This document shows, one piece after another, positions 52,410 through 62,649 of a DNA stretch of 64,000 nt; within the stretch, counting starts at the first letter, position 1; every line of letters begins with the position of its first letter. The translations under genes and the position numbers were made by a program. Under the pieces are notes generated by a model. It saw only the letters and a list, made by a program, of their open reading frames with translations, was not told the DNA's origin and made no database searches. This DNA is from Myxococcales bacterium (GTDB lineage Bacteria; Myxococcota_A; Polyangia; Haliangiales; Haliangiaceae): positions 1 through 64,000 of the forward strand of contig JAQBQE010000028.1 in the NCBI GenBank assembly GCA_028287135.1, written 5' to 3'.

Positions 52410-53473
52410 ACGAGCACCCGCGCCGCGTCACCGAGACCGCGTCGCCGGTGCCACCCGTTGCGGAGGCGCTCGAGAAGGCGTGCGAGATCCTTCGCAAGGC
52501 CGAGCGCATCCTGCTGACCAGTCATCGCCGACCCGACGGAGACGGCACGGGCTCGATGGCGGGTCTCGCCTCGCTGCTGCGTGCGCGTGGCAAGACCGCC
52601 GTGATCTACTCGGTCGATCCGATCTCGCGCCGCTACAAGTGGCTGCCGCTCGCGAACACGACGGTCCACACGATCTCGTTCGACGAGCGGTTCGACTGCA
52701 CGATCGTCGTCGACTGTGCGGATATCGCGCTGCTCGGTGACACGCTGCCGCCGCCCGAGGTATGCGGCACGCTGATCACGCTCGATCATCACGCGAGCGG
52801 TCATCCGTTCGGCGACATCGCGGTGTGGGATCCGACCGCGTCGGCGGTGGGCGTCCTCGTGTTCCGGCTCGCCGAGCGCGAGGGCTGGCCGATCACGGAG
52901 GAGTGCGCGATCCCGCTGTACGTCTCGCTGATCAGCGACACCGGCGGATTCCGCCACGCGAACACCAACGCCGAGGCGCTGCACGTGGCGTCCGAGTTGA
53001 TCAAGCGCGGCGTGGTGCCGTCGACGATCGCGTCGAGCCTCGAGGAGCGGCCGAGCCCGGGCAAGTTGCGGCTGCTCGGCGCCGTGCTGTCGACGCTCGA
53101 GCTCCACTGTGCCGGCCGGGTCGGCGTGCTGTCGGTGACCACGGACATGGTCGAGGGCGCGCGCGCCTCGTGGGAAGACATCGAAGGCATGGTCAACTGG
53201 GGCCGCAACGTCGAGGGCGTCCAGGTCGGCGTTCTTCTGACCACGGCGAAGGGCGGCGGCGTTCGCGTCTCGATGCGGTCGCGGAGCGAGAAGATCGACG
53301 TCGGGAAGGTCTGCATGACGCTCGGCGGGGGTGGTCATCCCGGCGCCGGTGGCTGTCACCTGACCGAGACCCTGGCCGTGACCAAGGACAAGATCGTTCG
53401 CGCGCTCGAGATCGCGTTCAACCGGCAGAGCCGGCCTGTGATCGACCCCGCACCCGATCCCACGCACGGGTGA
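52406..53473 (+). CDS. nrnA: DHH-family oligoribonuclease / pAp phosphatase (NrnA-like)
   Basis: 355 aa, GTG start overlapping rbfA. Motifs: TSHRRPDGDGTGSM (near residue 38, in the form SHxxPDGDxxGS), VVDCAD near 102, LDHHASGHPFGD with DHH at 127-129, a SDTGGFRHANT segment, and the DHHA1 Gly-rich GGGGHPGAGGC near 310. Family members degrade short oligoribonucleotides and dephosphorylate pAp. It sits between rbfA and truB as in many bacteria, here separated from truB by a cytochrome gene. Confidence 0.92.
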   Translation: MNEHPRRVTETASPVPPVAEALEKACEILRKAERILLTSHRRPDGDGTGSMAGLASLLRARGKTAVIYSVDPISRRYKWLPLANTTVHTISFDERFDCTIVVDCADIALLGDTLPPPEVCGTLITLDHHASGHPFGDIAVWDPTASAVGVLVFRLAEREGWPITEECAIPLYVSLISDTGGFRHANTNAEALHVASELIKRGVVPSTIASSLEERPSPGKLRLLGAVLSTLELHCAGRVGVLSVTTDMVEGARASWEDIEGMVNWGRNVEGVQVGVLLTTAKGGGVRVSMRSRSEKIDVGKVCMTLGGGGHPGAGGCHLTETLAVTKDKIVRALEIAFNRQSRPVIDPAPDPTHG

Positions 53474-53479
53474 TAGGAT
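53474..53479 (+). promoter_or_regulatory. Probable -10 box (TAGGAT) for the cytochrome lipoprotein gene
   Basis: TGATAGGAT begins at the nrnA stop. TAGGAT ends 7 nt before ATG 53487 and overlaps the alternative ATG at 53478, favouring 53487 as the start of a leaderless transcript. It would give this inserted gene and truB their own promoter. Confidence 0.4.
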
Positions 53480-53486
53480 GCGCGGC

Positions 53487-54554
53487 ATGCGCTCCTGGGG
53501 ATCGGTAGTGATCGCGCTCGCGCTCGCCGCGTGTGGTGATGACGGCAAATCTGTCGTCGATGCGCCCGCGGGGGACTCCGACGGTCCCTGCACCACGTGC
53601 GTGGATACCGGCGTCGACGCGCCCTTCGCGCCGACGACGCTGGCCGACACGGGGCTGTGTGCAGATGCCGCGTGCACCACGGTCCAGACCGACGTTCGCG
53701 AGTACGCGCCGCAGTACCAGCTCTACGCGGACGGCTCGACCAAGCGCCGCTGGATCTGGTTGCCGCCGGGGACGACGATCGACACGACCGACATGAACCA
53801 CTGGAAGTTCCCGGTCGGCACGAAGGTGTGGAAGGAGTTCACGCGCGGCACGGTCCGGGTCGAGACCCGGTTCATGACCAAGCTATCGTCGGACGACGCC
53901 GCGCCGGGCGCCTGGTTCTACGCGTCGTACGAATGGAACGCGGCGCAGAACGCCACCACGCTCGCGTCGCCGCAGATGGGCGTCCCCGACGCGAACGGTA
54001 CGCAGCACGACATCCCGTCGCGCTCGAATTGCCGGCGATGCCACGAGGGCGTGCCCGGTCGCGTGCTCGGCTTCCAGGCCATCTCGCTCGACTTCGCGGC
54101 GCCCGCCGGGCAGCTCGATCTCGCCGATGCGATCGCCGCAAATCTGCTGTCAGCGCCGCCGTCGCCGACGAACGGCCCGTACTTCCCGTTCCCTGCTGCC
54201 GCCACCGTCGCCGATCGGACCGCGTTCGGCTACCTGCACGCGAACTGCGGCGGCTGTCACAACCCGCAGGCGCCCGTGTACTCGGCGCTGACGTCGAACA
54301 TGTCGCTGCGCCTCGACGTCACCAAGCTCGGCACGGTCGCGATGATTCCTGCGCGGGCGACCACGGTGGGCAACAACGGAACGGTCAGCGGAATGAACGG
54401 ACCGATCGTGGCTCCGGGCAATCCCGGTGGCTCGGTGATGATCATGCGGATGAATTCGCTGACGTTCCCGACGAAGATGCCGGAGATCGGGACCGAGACG
54501 ACCGATCCCGCGGGCATCGCCGCGATCACCGCTTGGATCAACCAGCCACCTTGA
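53487..54554 (+). CDS. Diheme c-type cytochrome lipoprotein (SO2930-like)
   Basis: 355 aa from ATG 53487 (MRSWGSVVIALALAACG), a lipoprotein signal with lipobox LAAC; ATG 53478 is the alternative. An Asp/Cys-rich linker follows. Two haem-binding CxxCH motifs are present: CRRCH near residue 183 and CGGCH near 256. The intervening pattern (FPVGTKVWKEF, WFYASYEWNAAQNAT, YLHANCGGCHNP) resembles the SO2930 group of diheme cytochromes. It is likely attached to the envelope and active in electron transfer or peroxide chemistry; the partner is unknown. It is out of place between nrnA and truB, yet its TGA overlaps the truB TTG start. Confidence 0.85.
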   Translation: MRSWGSVVIALALAACGDDGKSVVDAPAGDSDGPCTTCVDTGVDAPFAPTTLADTGLCADAACTTVQTDVREYAPQYQLYADGSTKRRWIWLPPGTTIDTTDMNHWKFPVGTKVWKEFTRGTVRVETRFMTKLSSDDAAPGAWFYASYEWNAAQNATTLASPQMGVPDANGTQHDIPSRSNCRRCHEGVPGRVLGFQAISLDFAAPAGQLDLADAIAANLLSAPPSPTNGPYFPFPAAATVADRTAFGYLHANCGGCHNPQAPVYSALTSNMSLRLDVTKLGTVAMIPARATTVGNNGTVSGMNGPIVAPGNPGGSVMIMRMNSLTFPTKMPEIGTETTDPAGIAAITAWINQPP

Positions 54555-55426
54555 TCGATCTGCACGGCATCCTCATCGTCGACAAGCCCGCTGGCGTCTC
54601 GTCCGCGCTCGCCGTCGATCGCGTCAAGCACTCGCTCGGTGTCCGCCGCGTGGGCCACGGCGGCACGCTCGATCCGCTCGCGACCGGCGTGCTCGCGATC
54701 TGCCTCGGGGGAGCGACCAAGCTCGCGCCGTACCTGCTCGCCGATGACAAGGAGTACATCGCGGACGGGATCCTCGGCGTCGAGATGGACACGCTCGATC
54801 GCACCGGTGCGATCACAGCCGAGCGCGAGGTCGCGGTCACGCGGGAGGCGATGCTCGCCGCGATCGAGCAGTTCCGCGGCGAACAGGATCAGATTCCGCC
54901 GATGTACTCGGCGATCAAGCAGGGCGGGGTGCGGATGTACGAACGCGCGCGCGCGGGCGAGGAGGTCGAGCGGGCCGCGCGCCGGATCCGGATCGATCAC
55001 CTCGAGCTCGTGATGTTCGAGCCGCCGCGGTTCCGGATCGCGGTCGCGTGCAGCAAGGGGACGTACATCCGCAGCCTGGTCGCGGATCTCGGCACCGCGG
55101 TCGGAGCCGGTGCTCACCTCGCCGAGCTGCGGCGAACGCGCGCTGGAAAATTCACGATCGCGCAGGCGGTGCCGCTCGATCGCGTCGGCGTGATCGACCT
55201 CGCGCCCCACCTGTTCGGCATGAGTGCGGCGATCACCTTGCCGGCCGTGGTCGTCGCCGACGAGCTCCACCATCAGATCCGGAGCGGGCTTCAGATGCCG
55301 GTGGAAACCCTGACCGCCGAGAACCACGAGCGATTCCAGATCGTTGCCACCAGCGGCCGGCTGCTCGCGATCGTCCATCCCGAGGACGGCAAGGTGATCT
55401 ACGACCGTGTGTTCCCCGAGCCTTGA
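54551..55426 (+). CDS. truB: tRNA pseudouridine-55 synthase
   Basis: 291 aa. Homology begins at the codons for LIDLHGILIVDKPAGVSS, and the only suitable start is TTG 54551, which overlaps the preceding TGA (TTGA). The longer frame from 53597 is a shadow of the cytochrome gene. The catalytic motif GHGGTLDPLATGVL, with the nucleophilic Asp near residue 40, is intact, as are QIPPMYSAIKQGG and CSKGTYIRSLVADLG. A C-terminal PUA-like region ends the protein. It makes pseudouridine-55 in the T-loop of tRNAs. rpsO follows after 87 bp. Confidence 0.93.
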   Translation: MIDLHGILIVDKPAGVSSALAVDRVKHSLGVRRVGHGGTLDPLATGVLAICLGGATKLAPYLLADDKEYIADGILGVEMDTLDRTGAITAEREVAVTREAMLAAIEQFRGEQDQIPPMYSAIKQGGVRMYERARAGEEVERAARRIRIDHLELVMFEPPRFRIAVACSKGTYIRSLVADLGTAVGAGAHLAELRRTRAGKFTIAQAVPLDRVGVIDLAPHLFGMSAAITLPAVVVADELHHQIRSGLQMPVETLTAENHERFQIVATSGRLLAIVHPEDGKVIYDRVFPEP

Positions 55427-55513
55427 CGCTCGGCCCGGTTTCCCCCAATCTCCGCCCTCGACCACGGCGCTCGTTCACGTCAGGACGCGGCCGCTGGTGA
55501 CTGGAGCAACAGC

Positions 55514-55783
55514 ATGTCTCTCTCTTCCGTTCGCAAAGCCGACATCGTCACCAAGTTCGCGCAGCACCCGGGCGATACCGGTTCTCCGGAGGTCCAGGTC
55601 GCGCTGCTCTCCGAGCGCGTCACCCACCTCACCGAGCACCTCAAGAACAACGCGAAGGATCACCACAGCCGTCGTGGTCTCCTGCTGATGGTCGGCCAGC
55701 GCCGCGCGCTGCTCGACTACCTGAAGCGCAAGGATCTCTCGCGCTACAAGAAGCTGATCGAGACGCTCGGCCTCCGCCGCTAG
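55514..55783 (+). CDS. rpsO: 30S ribosomal protein S15
   Basis: 89 aa, the standard length. The full S15 signature is present: [40 protein letters not shown] and LGLRR at the end. ATG 55514 has GGAG about 8 nt upstream. S15 binds the central domain of 16S rRNA. The usual rpsO-pnp pairing is interrupted here by a lipoprotein gene and a 408-bp region. Confidence 0.97.
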   Translation: MSLSSVRKADIVTKFAQHPGDTGSPEVQVALLSERVTHLTEHLKNNAKDHHSRRGLLLMVGQRRALLDYLKRKDLSRYKKLIETLGLRR

Positions 55784-55794
55784 GTGGTTCGCTG

Positions 55795-56304
55795 ATGCGG
55801 GCGTCGCTGGTCGCAGTGCTTCTTCTGGAAGCGCTCGTCGGCTGCGGCAAGAGGTCATCTGATCCGGGTCCCTCGGCGACCTCACGCGAGGTCACCGGGA
55901 CGATCACCGTCGACGGCACGCCGTTGACGGTGGCGTCGTGTCGTCCGGGCCGCGACATCACGACGTATGTCGAGGCGCTGACATCCGCGGGCGTGCTGCG
56001 CTTCGAGGACCGTCAGCTGTTCTGGAGCGCGGATCCGATGGCGATCGCGCGCGGTGAGGTGCTGACCTGCGAGCAGCTCGACCGGAGCTGGGGCGGCGGC
56101 ACGCGCGCCGACGGCACCGCGTACTGGCGCGGCACGCTCGTGTTCCGCTGCAAGGCGGGCGCACGATCGATCACCGGCGACCTGAAGCTCGACTGCGGCA
56201 ACATCACTGCCGAGGAGCGAGCGCAGCTCGATCACAACCGCCAGGAGCTGCGCGACGAACAGACGCAGCAGCGAGACGGTGCCGGCTCGAGCGTCGCGCC
56301 GTAG
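55795..56304 (+). CDS. Putative lipoprotein, 169 aa
   Basis: ATG 55795, 11 bp after rpsO. MRASLVAVLLLEALVGCGKR is a lipoprotein signal with lipobox LVGC and Cys at residue 17. The mature part is mostly beta (TGTITVDGTPLTVASCRPG, and a WGGGTRADGTAYWRGTLVF strand pair) with four Cys residues that could pair, and a Gln/Glu/Arg-rich tail. Not recognised. Its place inside the rpsO-pnp interval is unusual. Confidence 0.72.
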   Translation: MRASLVAVLLLEALVGCGKRSSDPGPSATSREVTGTITVDGTPLTVASCRPGRDITTYVEALTSAGVLRFEDRQLFWSADPMAIARGEVLTCEQLDRSWGGGTRADGTAYWRGTLVFRCKAGARSITGDLKLDCGNITAEERAQLDHNRQELRDEQTQQRDGAGSSVAP

Positions 56305-56712
56305 CCAGCGCTTCGCTCTATCGCCGTTCGTGGTTTGCGGATCGGTGCGGGGGGCCCACGGCGGACGGTGCCGCCGGTTCTGTCTCGGTTTCGAGGAGTT
56401 CGCGGGTTCCGCAGTGGCAGGACCAGCGACGGTCAGGAGCCACGCGGCAGCCAGGAAACCACCGGCATGTCGCCACGCCATGGGACCCCGCCCGTATCAG
56501 TTTGGGGGCTTGGTTTTTGAAATCTGCTGTGCCATAACGCCCACCGTTAACTAGCTAGAAACCGTCACGTAGCGTCGCAGCAAGCTCCAAGAGAATCGAC
56601 CAGGTTTGATCGTTCCGTCGAGGCGCCCGAGCTCAGGTTCGGGCGATTGGACAGAGGGACCAGGCCACGAAACTCGGCGGCCCAGTGCGACGTGACTCAA
56701 ACAGGAGCACGT
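56305..56712 (+). other. 408-bp gene-free region, probable pnp promoter/leader
   Basis: No plus-strand gene can be supported here. The stretch 56500-56575 is unusually AT-rich for this genome (TTTGGGGGCTTGGTTTTTGA, GTTAACTAGCTAG). It holds a promoter candidate, a small TAACG-CCCAC-CGTTA hairpin (56535-56549), and a leader of about 165 nt before pnp. In other bacteria PNPase autoregulates through its leader, which would fit. On the minus strand an ORF starting at 56481 begins with a signal-peptide-like segment (see findings). Confidence 0.5.
56510..56538 (+). promoter_or_regulatory. Possible sigma-70-type promoter for pnp
   Basis: TTGGTT (56510-56515) and CATAAC (56533-56538) are separated by 17 nt within the most AT-rich patch of the region. 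Matches to consensus are partial (3/6 and 4/6). A TAACG/CGTTA inverted repeat starts inside the -10 and could act as an operator. Confidence 0.35.
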
Positions 56713-58836
56713 ATGCCGTTCGTTCGTGAGTCCGCCATGGTTGGCGGAAAAGAGATCATCGTCGAGACCGGGAAGTGGGCCAAGCAGGCCGGCGGATCGG
56801 TCGTCATTCGTTGTGGCGACAGCATGTTGCTGGTCACCGCCACCGGGTCGTCGCAGCCGCGCGACATCGACTTCATGCCGCTGACCTGCGAGTACCAGGA
56901 GAAGTTCTACTCGTCGGGCAAGATCCCCGGCAGCTTCTTCCGCCGCGAGGGTCGGACGACCAACGACGAGATCCTCGTCTGCCGCCTGATGGATCGCCCG
57001 ATGCGCCCGCTGTTCCCGAAGGGCTGGTTCATCGACACCCAGATCATCGCCAACGTGATCTCGTTCGATCGCGAGAATGCGACCGACGTGCTCGCGATGA
57101 CCGGCGCGTCGTGCGCGCTGCACATCTCCGACCTCGTGTGGGACGGTCCGCTCGCGGGCGTCCGCATCGGTCGCATCGACGGCGAGTTCGTCGCGAACCC
57201 GACGTTCGCCGAGCGCGAGAAGTCCGACATGGACATCATCGTGGCCGCCTCGAAGGACGCGATCATGATGGTCGAAGGCGAGATGGAGGAGCTGCAGGAG
57301 GACACGATCATCGATGCCCTGCTGTTCGCTCATAAGGCCGTCCAGCCGCTGATCGAGCTCCAGGAGCGCCTCCGTGCCGCGAACGGCAAGGAGAAGCGCC
57401 CGTTCACGCCGCCCGTCACCGACGAGGCGCTTGCGTCGAAGGTCAAGGAGTCCGCGTGGGATCGCCTCAAGGAGGTGATGCTGATCAAGGACAAGAAGCA
57501 GCGGCGCGAGGGCATCGGCAACCTCCACACGGAGACCCGCACGGCGCTGACCGCCGAGGGCCAGCCGTGGGCCGGCAAGCCGAAGGACGTCGACGCGGCG
57601 TTCGCCAAGCTCCAGAAGAAGTGGGCACGCGGTCACACGATCTCGACCAAGACCCGCATCGACGGCCGCAAGCCGAACGAGATCCGCGCGATCAGCGTGG
57701 AGACCGGCGTGCTGCCGCGCGCGCACGGCTCGGCGCTGTTCACCCGTGGCGAGACCCAGGCGCTGGTCGCCGTCACGCTCGGCACCAAGTACGACGAGAA
57801 GAAGCAAGACACCCTGATGGGTGACACGAAGAAGACCTTCTACATGGACTACAACTTCCCGCCGTTCTCGACGGGAGAGGTCAAGATGCTCCGCGGCCAG
57901 TCGCGCCGCGAGGTCGGTCACGGCTTCCTCGCCGAGCGCTCGGTCGAGGCGATCGTGCCGGTGTACGAGGACTTCCCGTACACGATCCGCGTGGTCTCGG
58001 ACATCCTCGAGAGCAACGGCTCGTCGTCGATGGCGTCGGTGTGCGGCGGTTCGCTCGCACTCATGGACGCAGGCGTTCCCACCAAGTCGCCGGTCGCGGG
58101 TATCGCGATGGGCCTCATGAAGGAAGGCGATGACTACGTCGTCCTGTCCGACATCCTCGGCGACGAGGATCACCTCGGCGACATGGACTTCAAGGTCACC
58201 GGGACGCGCCGTGGCGTGACCGCGCTGCAGATGGACATCAAGGTCGACGGCCTGACCCGCGAGATCCTCGAGAAGGCGCTCGCGCAGGCGAAGGAGGGTC
58301 GCCTCCACATCCTCGACAAGATGGATTCGGCGCTCTCGGCGGCACGCGACGAGGTCTCGGTCTACGCACCGCGCATCGTCACGATCACCGTCAAGCCCGA
58401 CAAGGTCCGCGACATCATCGGACCCGGTGGCAAGACCATCCGCGCGATCCAGGAGCAGACCGGCGCGCAGATCGACATCAACGACTCCGGTGTCGTGTCG
58501 ATCGCATCGTCGAGCTCGAAGGCGATCGAGCAGGCGACGGCACTGATCTCCGGGCTCACGATGGAGCCCGAGGTCGGCGCTTACTACAACGGCGTCGTGA
58601 AGAAGATCGTCGAGATCGGGGCGTTCGTCGAGATCATCCCCGGCACCGACGGCCTCCTGCACATCTCCGAAGTCTCGAAGGAGCGCATCCGCTCGGTCGA
58701 GGACGTCCTCAAGGAGGGCGAGGAGGTCATCGTCAAGTGCATCAAGGTCGACCGTGACGGCAAGATCCGTCTGTCGCGCCGCGAGGCACTCGAGGCGAAC
58801 CCGGGTCCCGAGGAAGTTCACAACTACGTGATCTGA
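56713..58836 (+). CDS. pnp: Polyribonucleotide nucleotidyltransferase (PNPase)
   Basis: 707 aa. ATG 56713 follows AGGAG (56703-56707). It has two RNase PH domains separated by an all-helical domain, then a KH domain ([20 protein letters not shown], near residue 562) and an S1 domain ([20 protein letters not shown], about 622 on). The second RNase PH core includes [14 protein letters not shown] and [20 protein letters not shown]. The enzyme degrades RNA 3'-5' with phosphate and can add tails, working in degradosome-like complexes. The C-terminus ends soon after S1, so no long RNase E-binding tail is present. Confidence 0.97.
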   Translation: MPFVRESAMVGGKEIIVETGKWAKQAGGSVVIRCGDSMLLVTATGSSQPRDIDFMPLTCEYQEKFYSSGKIPGSFFRREGRTTNDEILVCRLMDRPMRPLFPKGWFIDTQIIANVISFDRENATDVLAMTGASCALHISDLVWDGPLAGVRIGRIDGEFVANPTFAEREKSDMDIIVAASKDAIMMVEGEMEELQEDTIIDALLFAHKAVQPLIELQERLRAANGKEKRPFTPPVTDEALASKVKESAWDRLKEVMLIKDKKQRREGIGNLHTETRTALTAEGQPWAGKPKDVDAAFAKLQKKWARGHTISTKTRIDGRKPNEIRAISVETGVLPRAHGSALFTRGETQALVAVTLGTKYDEKKQDTLMGDTKKTFYMDYNFPPFSTGEVKMLRGQSRREVGHGFLAERSVEAIVPVYEDFPYTIRVVSDILESNGSSSMASVCGGSLALMDAGVPTKSPVAGIAMGLMKEGDDYVVLSDILGDEDHLGDMDFKVTGTRRGVTALQMDIKVDGLTREILEKALAQAKEGRLHILDKMDSALSAARDEVSVYAPRIVTITVKPDKVRDIIGPGGKTIRAIQEQTGAQIDINDSGVVSIASSSSKAIEQATALISGLTMEPEVGAYYNGVVKKIVEIGAFVEIIPGTDGLLHISEVSKERIRSVEDVLKEGEEVIVKCIKVDRDGKIRLSRREALEANPGPEEVHNYVI

Positions 58837-58873
58837 TCGTCGCTGCCTCGCGAGCTGCGAGGAGATGACGTCA

Positions 58874-58901
58874 ACGGCCCCGATCACCTCGGGGCCGTTT
58901 T
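58874..58901 (+). terminator. Intrinsic terminator after pnp
   Basis: ACGGCCCCGA-TCACC-TCGGGGCCGT forms a perfect 10-bp stem with a 5-nt loop, followed by TTTTCGGTTT. It lies 38 bp after the pnp stop and separates pnp from dut. Confidence 0.88.
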
Positions 58902-58993
58902 CGGTTTCGGCGCCGGTGACTCGGGCCGCGACGACGGACGTTTCGAGCACGGTCGCGACGCGCGCTGCCGTGTCAGCGGCGTTCTGCCGGTGC

Positions 58994-58999
58994 TACGAT
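58994..58999 (+). promoter_or_regulatory. Probable extended -10 box (TGCTACGAT) for dut
   Basis: TACGAT with an upstream TGn ends 8 nt before the dut ATG at 59008, with no strong ribosome site. It follows the pnp terminator, so a new promoter is expected here. Confidence 0.45.
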
Positions 59000-59007
59000 G
59001 ATCGGCG

Positions 59008-59448
59008 ATGCGACCGCGCGTGCAGATCAAGAAGCTGCGTCCCGATGCAGTGGTTCCGGCGTACATGAGCGAGCACGCTGCGGGCCTCGACCTGTCGGCG
59101 GCGATCGCTGCTCCGATGGTCATCCAGCCAGGCGAGCGCACCGCGATCGGCACCGGCCTCGCATTCGCGCTTCCGCCTGGATACGAAGGGCAGATTCGCC
59201 CGCGTTCAGGCCTCGCGCGCAAGCACGGCATCACGCTGGTGAACTCTCCCGGCACGCTCGATGCGGACTTTCGCGCCGAGCTGATGGTGCTCGTGATCAA
59301 TCACGGAGCGGAGCCGGTGCGGATCCAGCCCGGCGATCGGATCGCGCAGATCGTGATCGCGCCCGTGGTGCAGGCCGAGCTGGTCGAGGTCGACGAGCTC
59401 GACACCACCGCCCGGGGCGCCGGCGGTTTCGGGTCGACGGGGCGATGA
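59008..59448 (+). CDS. dut: Deoxyuridine 5'-triphosphate nucleotidohydrolase
   Basis: 146 aa, the usual trimeric dUTPase size. The five motifs are visible: AGLDLSAAI (1), [11 protein letters not shown] (2), [13 protein letters not shown] (3, with the catalytic Asp and Phe where Tyr is usual), GDRIAQIVI (4) and [12 protein letters not shown] (5, C-terminal arm). It hydrolyses dUTP to dUMP to keep uracil out of DNA. Its TGA overlaps the ATG of the next gene. Confidence 0.95.
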   Translation: MRPRVQIKKLRPDAVVPAYMSEHAAGLDLSAAIAAPMVIQPGERTAIGTGLAFALPPGYEGQIRPRSGLARKHGITLVNSPGTLDADFRAELMVLVINHGAEPVRIQPGDRIAQIVIAPVVQAELVEVDELDTTARGAGGFGSTGR

Positions 59449-60008
59449 GCGCACACGACGACGACGGTTCGCGGTTCGACGACGACATCGTCCCCACGAT
59501 GATCGATCCGGAGGTCCCGACCGGAGTCCGCGATCGGCCCGCGATGTTCGATCCAACGGCTCGGCTGAAGGACAACCGGCGTTCGCTACCTCCGCAGAAT
59601 GCGCGATCGTTCGTGCCGCCCGTGATCCCGATGACGAAGCCACCGGCCGAGCCGCTCCCGGTCCGGCCTCCGCGCCAGGCGGCCGGCTTCGATCCGCACG
59701 TCCGGATCGACGACAACAGCCGCACCGTCCAGGTCGACGCGGGAACCGGACCGATGCGCGTGATCTCGATGAAGACGCCGGGGCAGGGCGATGCCGCGAA
59801 GCACGATCGGGCGATCCCGGAGGTCAAGCTGCGCGCGCTCTCCGAAATTCACCAGACGCCGGCACGCGGGATGGGCAACCTCGCTGCGCCCTACGATCCG
59901 CAAGAATCCCGCTCCCGGCGCCGCCTCGACCACGTGATCTGGGCATCCGCCGCGGTGATCGTCGCGTCGATCGTGACGCTCGCGATCTGGTTTCTCTCGC
60001 GTCGCTGA
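59445..60008 (+). CDS. Unknown tail-anchored membrane protein, 187 aa
   Basis: ATG 59445 overlaps the dut stop (ATGA). The acidic N-terminus ([19 protein letters not shown]) and Pro/Arg-rich middle look disordered. A single hydrophobic helix near residues 165-183 ([20 protein letters not shown]) and a short basic end suggest a C-terminal anchor with the bulk in the cytosol. Not recognised. The DDIVPT(M)I-type segments could be interaction or phosphorylation sites (speculation). purB starts 49 bp downstream. Confidence 0.7.
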   Translation: MSAHDDDGSRFDDDIVPTMIDPEVPTGVRDRPAMFDPTARLKDNRRSLPPQNARSFVPPVIPMTKPPAEPLPVRPPRQAAGFDPHVRIDDNSRTVQVDAGTGPMRVISMKTPGQGDAAKHDRAIPEVKLRALSEIHQTPARGMGNLAAPYDPQESRSRRRLDHVIWASAAVIVASIVTLAIWFLSRR

Positions 60009-60057
60009 CCGCTGCCGTGGCCCCGCCAGGAGGCTGTGGTAAAAGGTCCCCGCCCCG

Positions 60058-62390
<2,333 letters not shown>

Positions 62391-62392
62391 TG

Positions 62393-62643
62393 CCCGAGCC
62401 AGGGACGCTTTCCACTGTCTCAACTCTCGATCCGGAAATGCGCGAATTCACAGACCCCAGAAGGGACGGTCTCCACTATCTCCGTCCTACCCCCGACCTC
62501 AGCGCTCAGCGGCACGATCGGGACATTGCGCGCCTGGCCCCACGACTCGAACCGAGAAAGTGGAGACCGTCCCTTTTGACACCAAGGATCTCGCAAGGTT
62601 CCATGTCGAGAGTTGAGAAAGTGGAAAGCGTCCCTGGCTCGGG
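62393..62643. repeat. Nested inverted-repeat (REP/MITE-like) element between purC and purL
   Basis: The outer arms 62393-62430 and 62606-62643 are 38-bp inverted repeats with one mismatch (each contains AGGGACGCTTTCCACT or its complement). Inner arms at about 62462-62482 and 62554-62574 are a second inverted pair sharing AGGGACGGTCTCCACT. All four arms carry the common core GGGACGnTnTCCACTnTCTC, so the element is built from four copies of one motif in two orientations. It encodes no protein. The structure resembles REP/BIME or MITE elements moved by IS200-like (REP-associated tyrosine) transposases. It ends 6 bp before the purL start. Confidence 0.85.
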
Positions 62644-62649
62644 GGCCGC

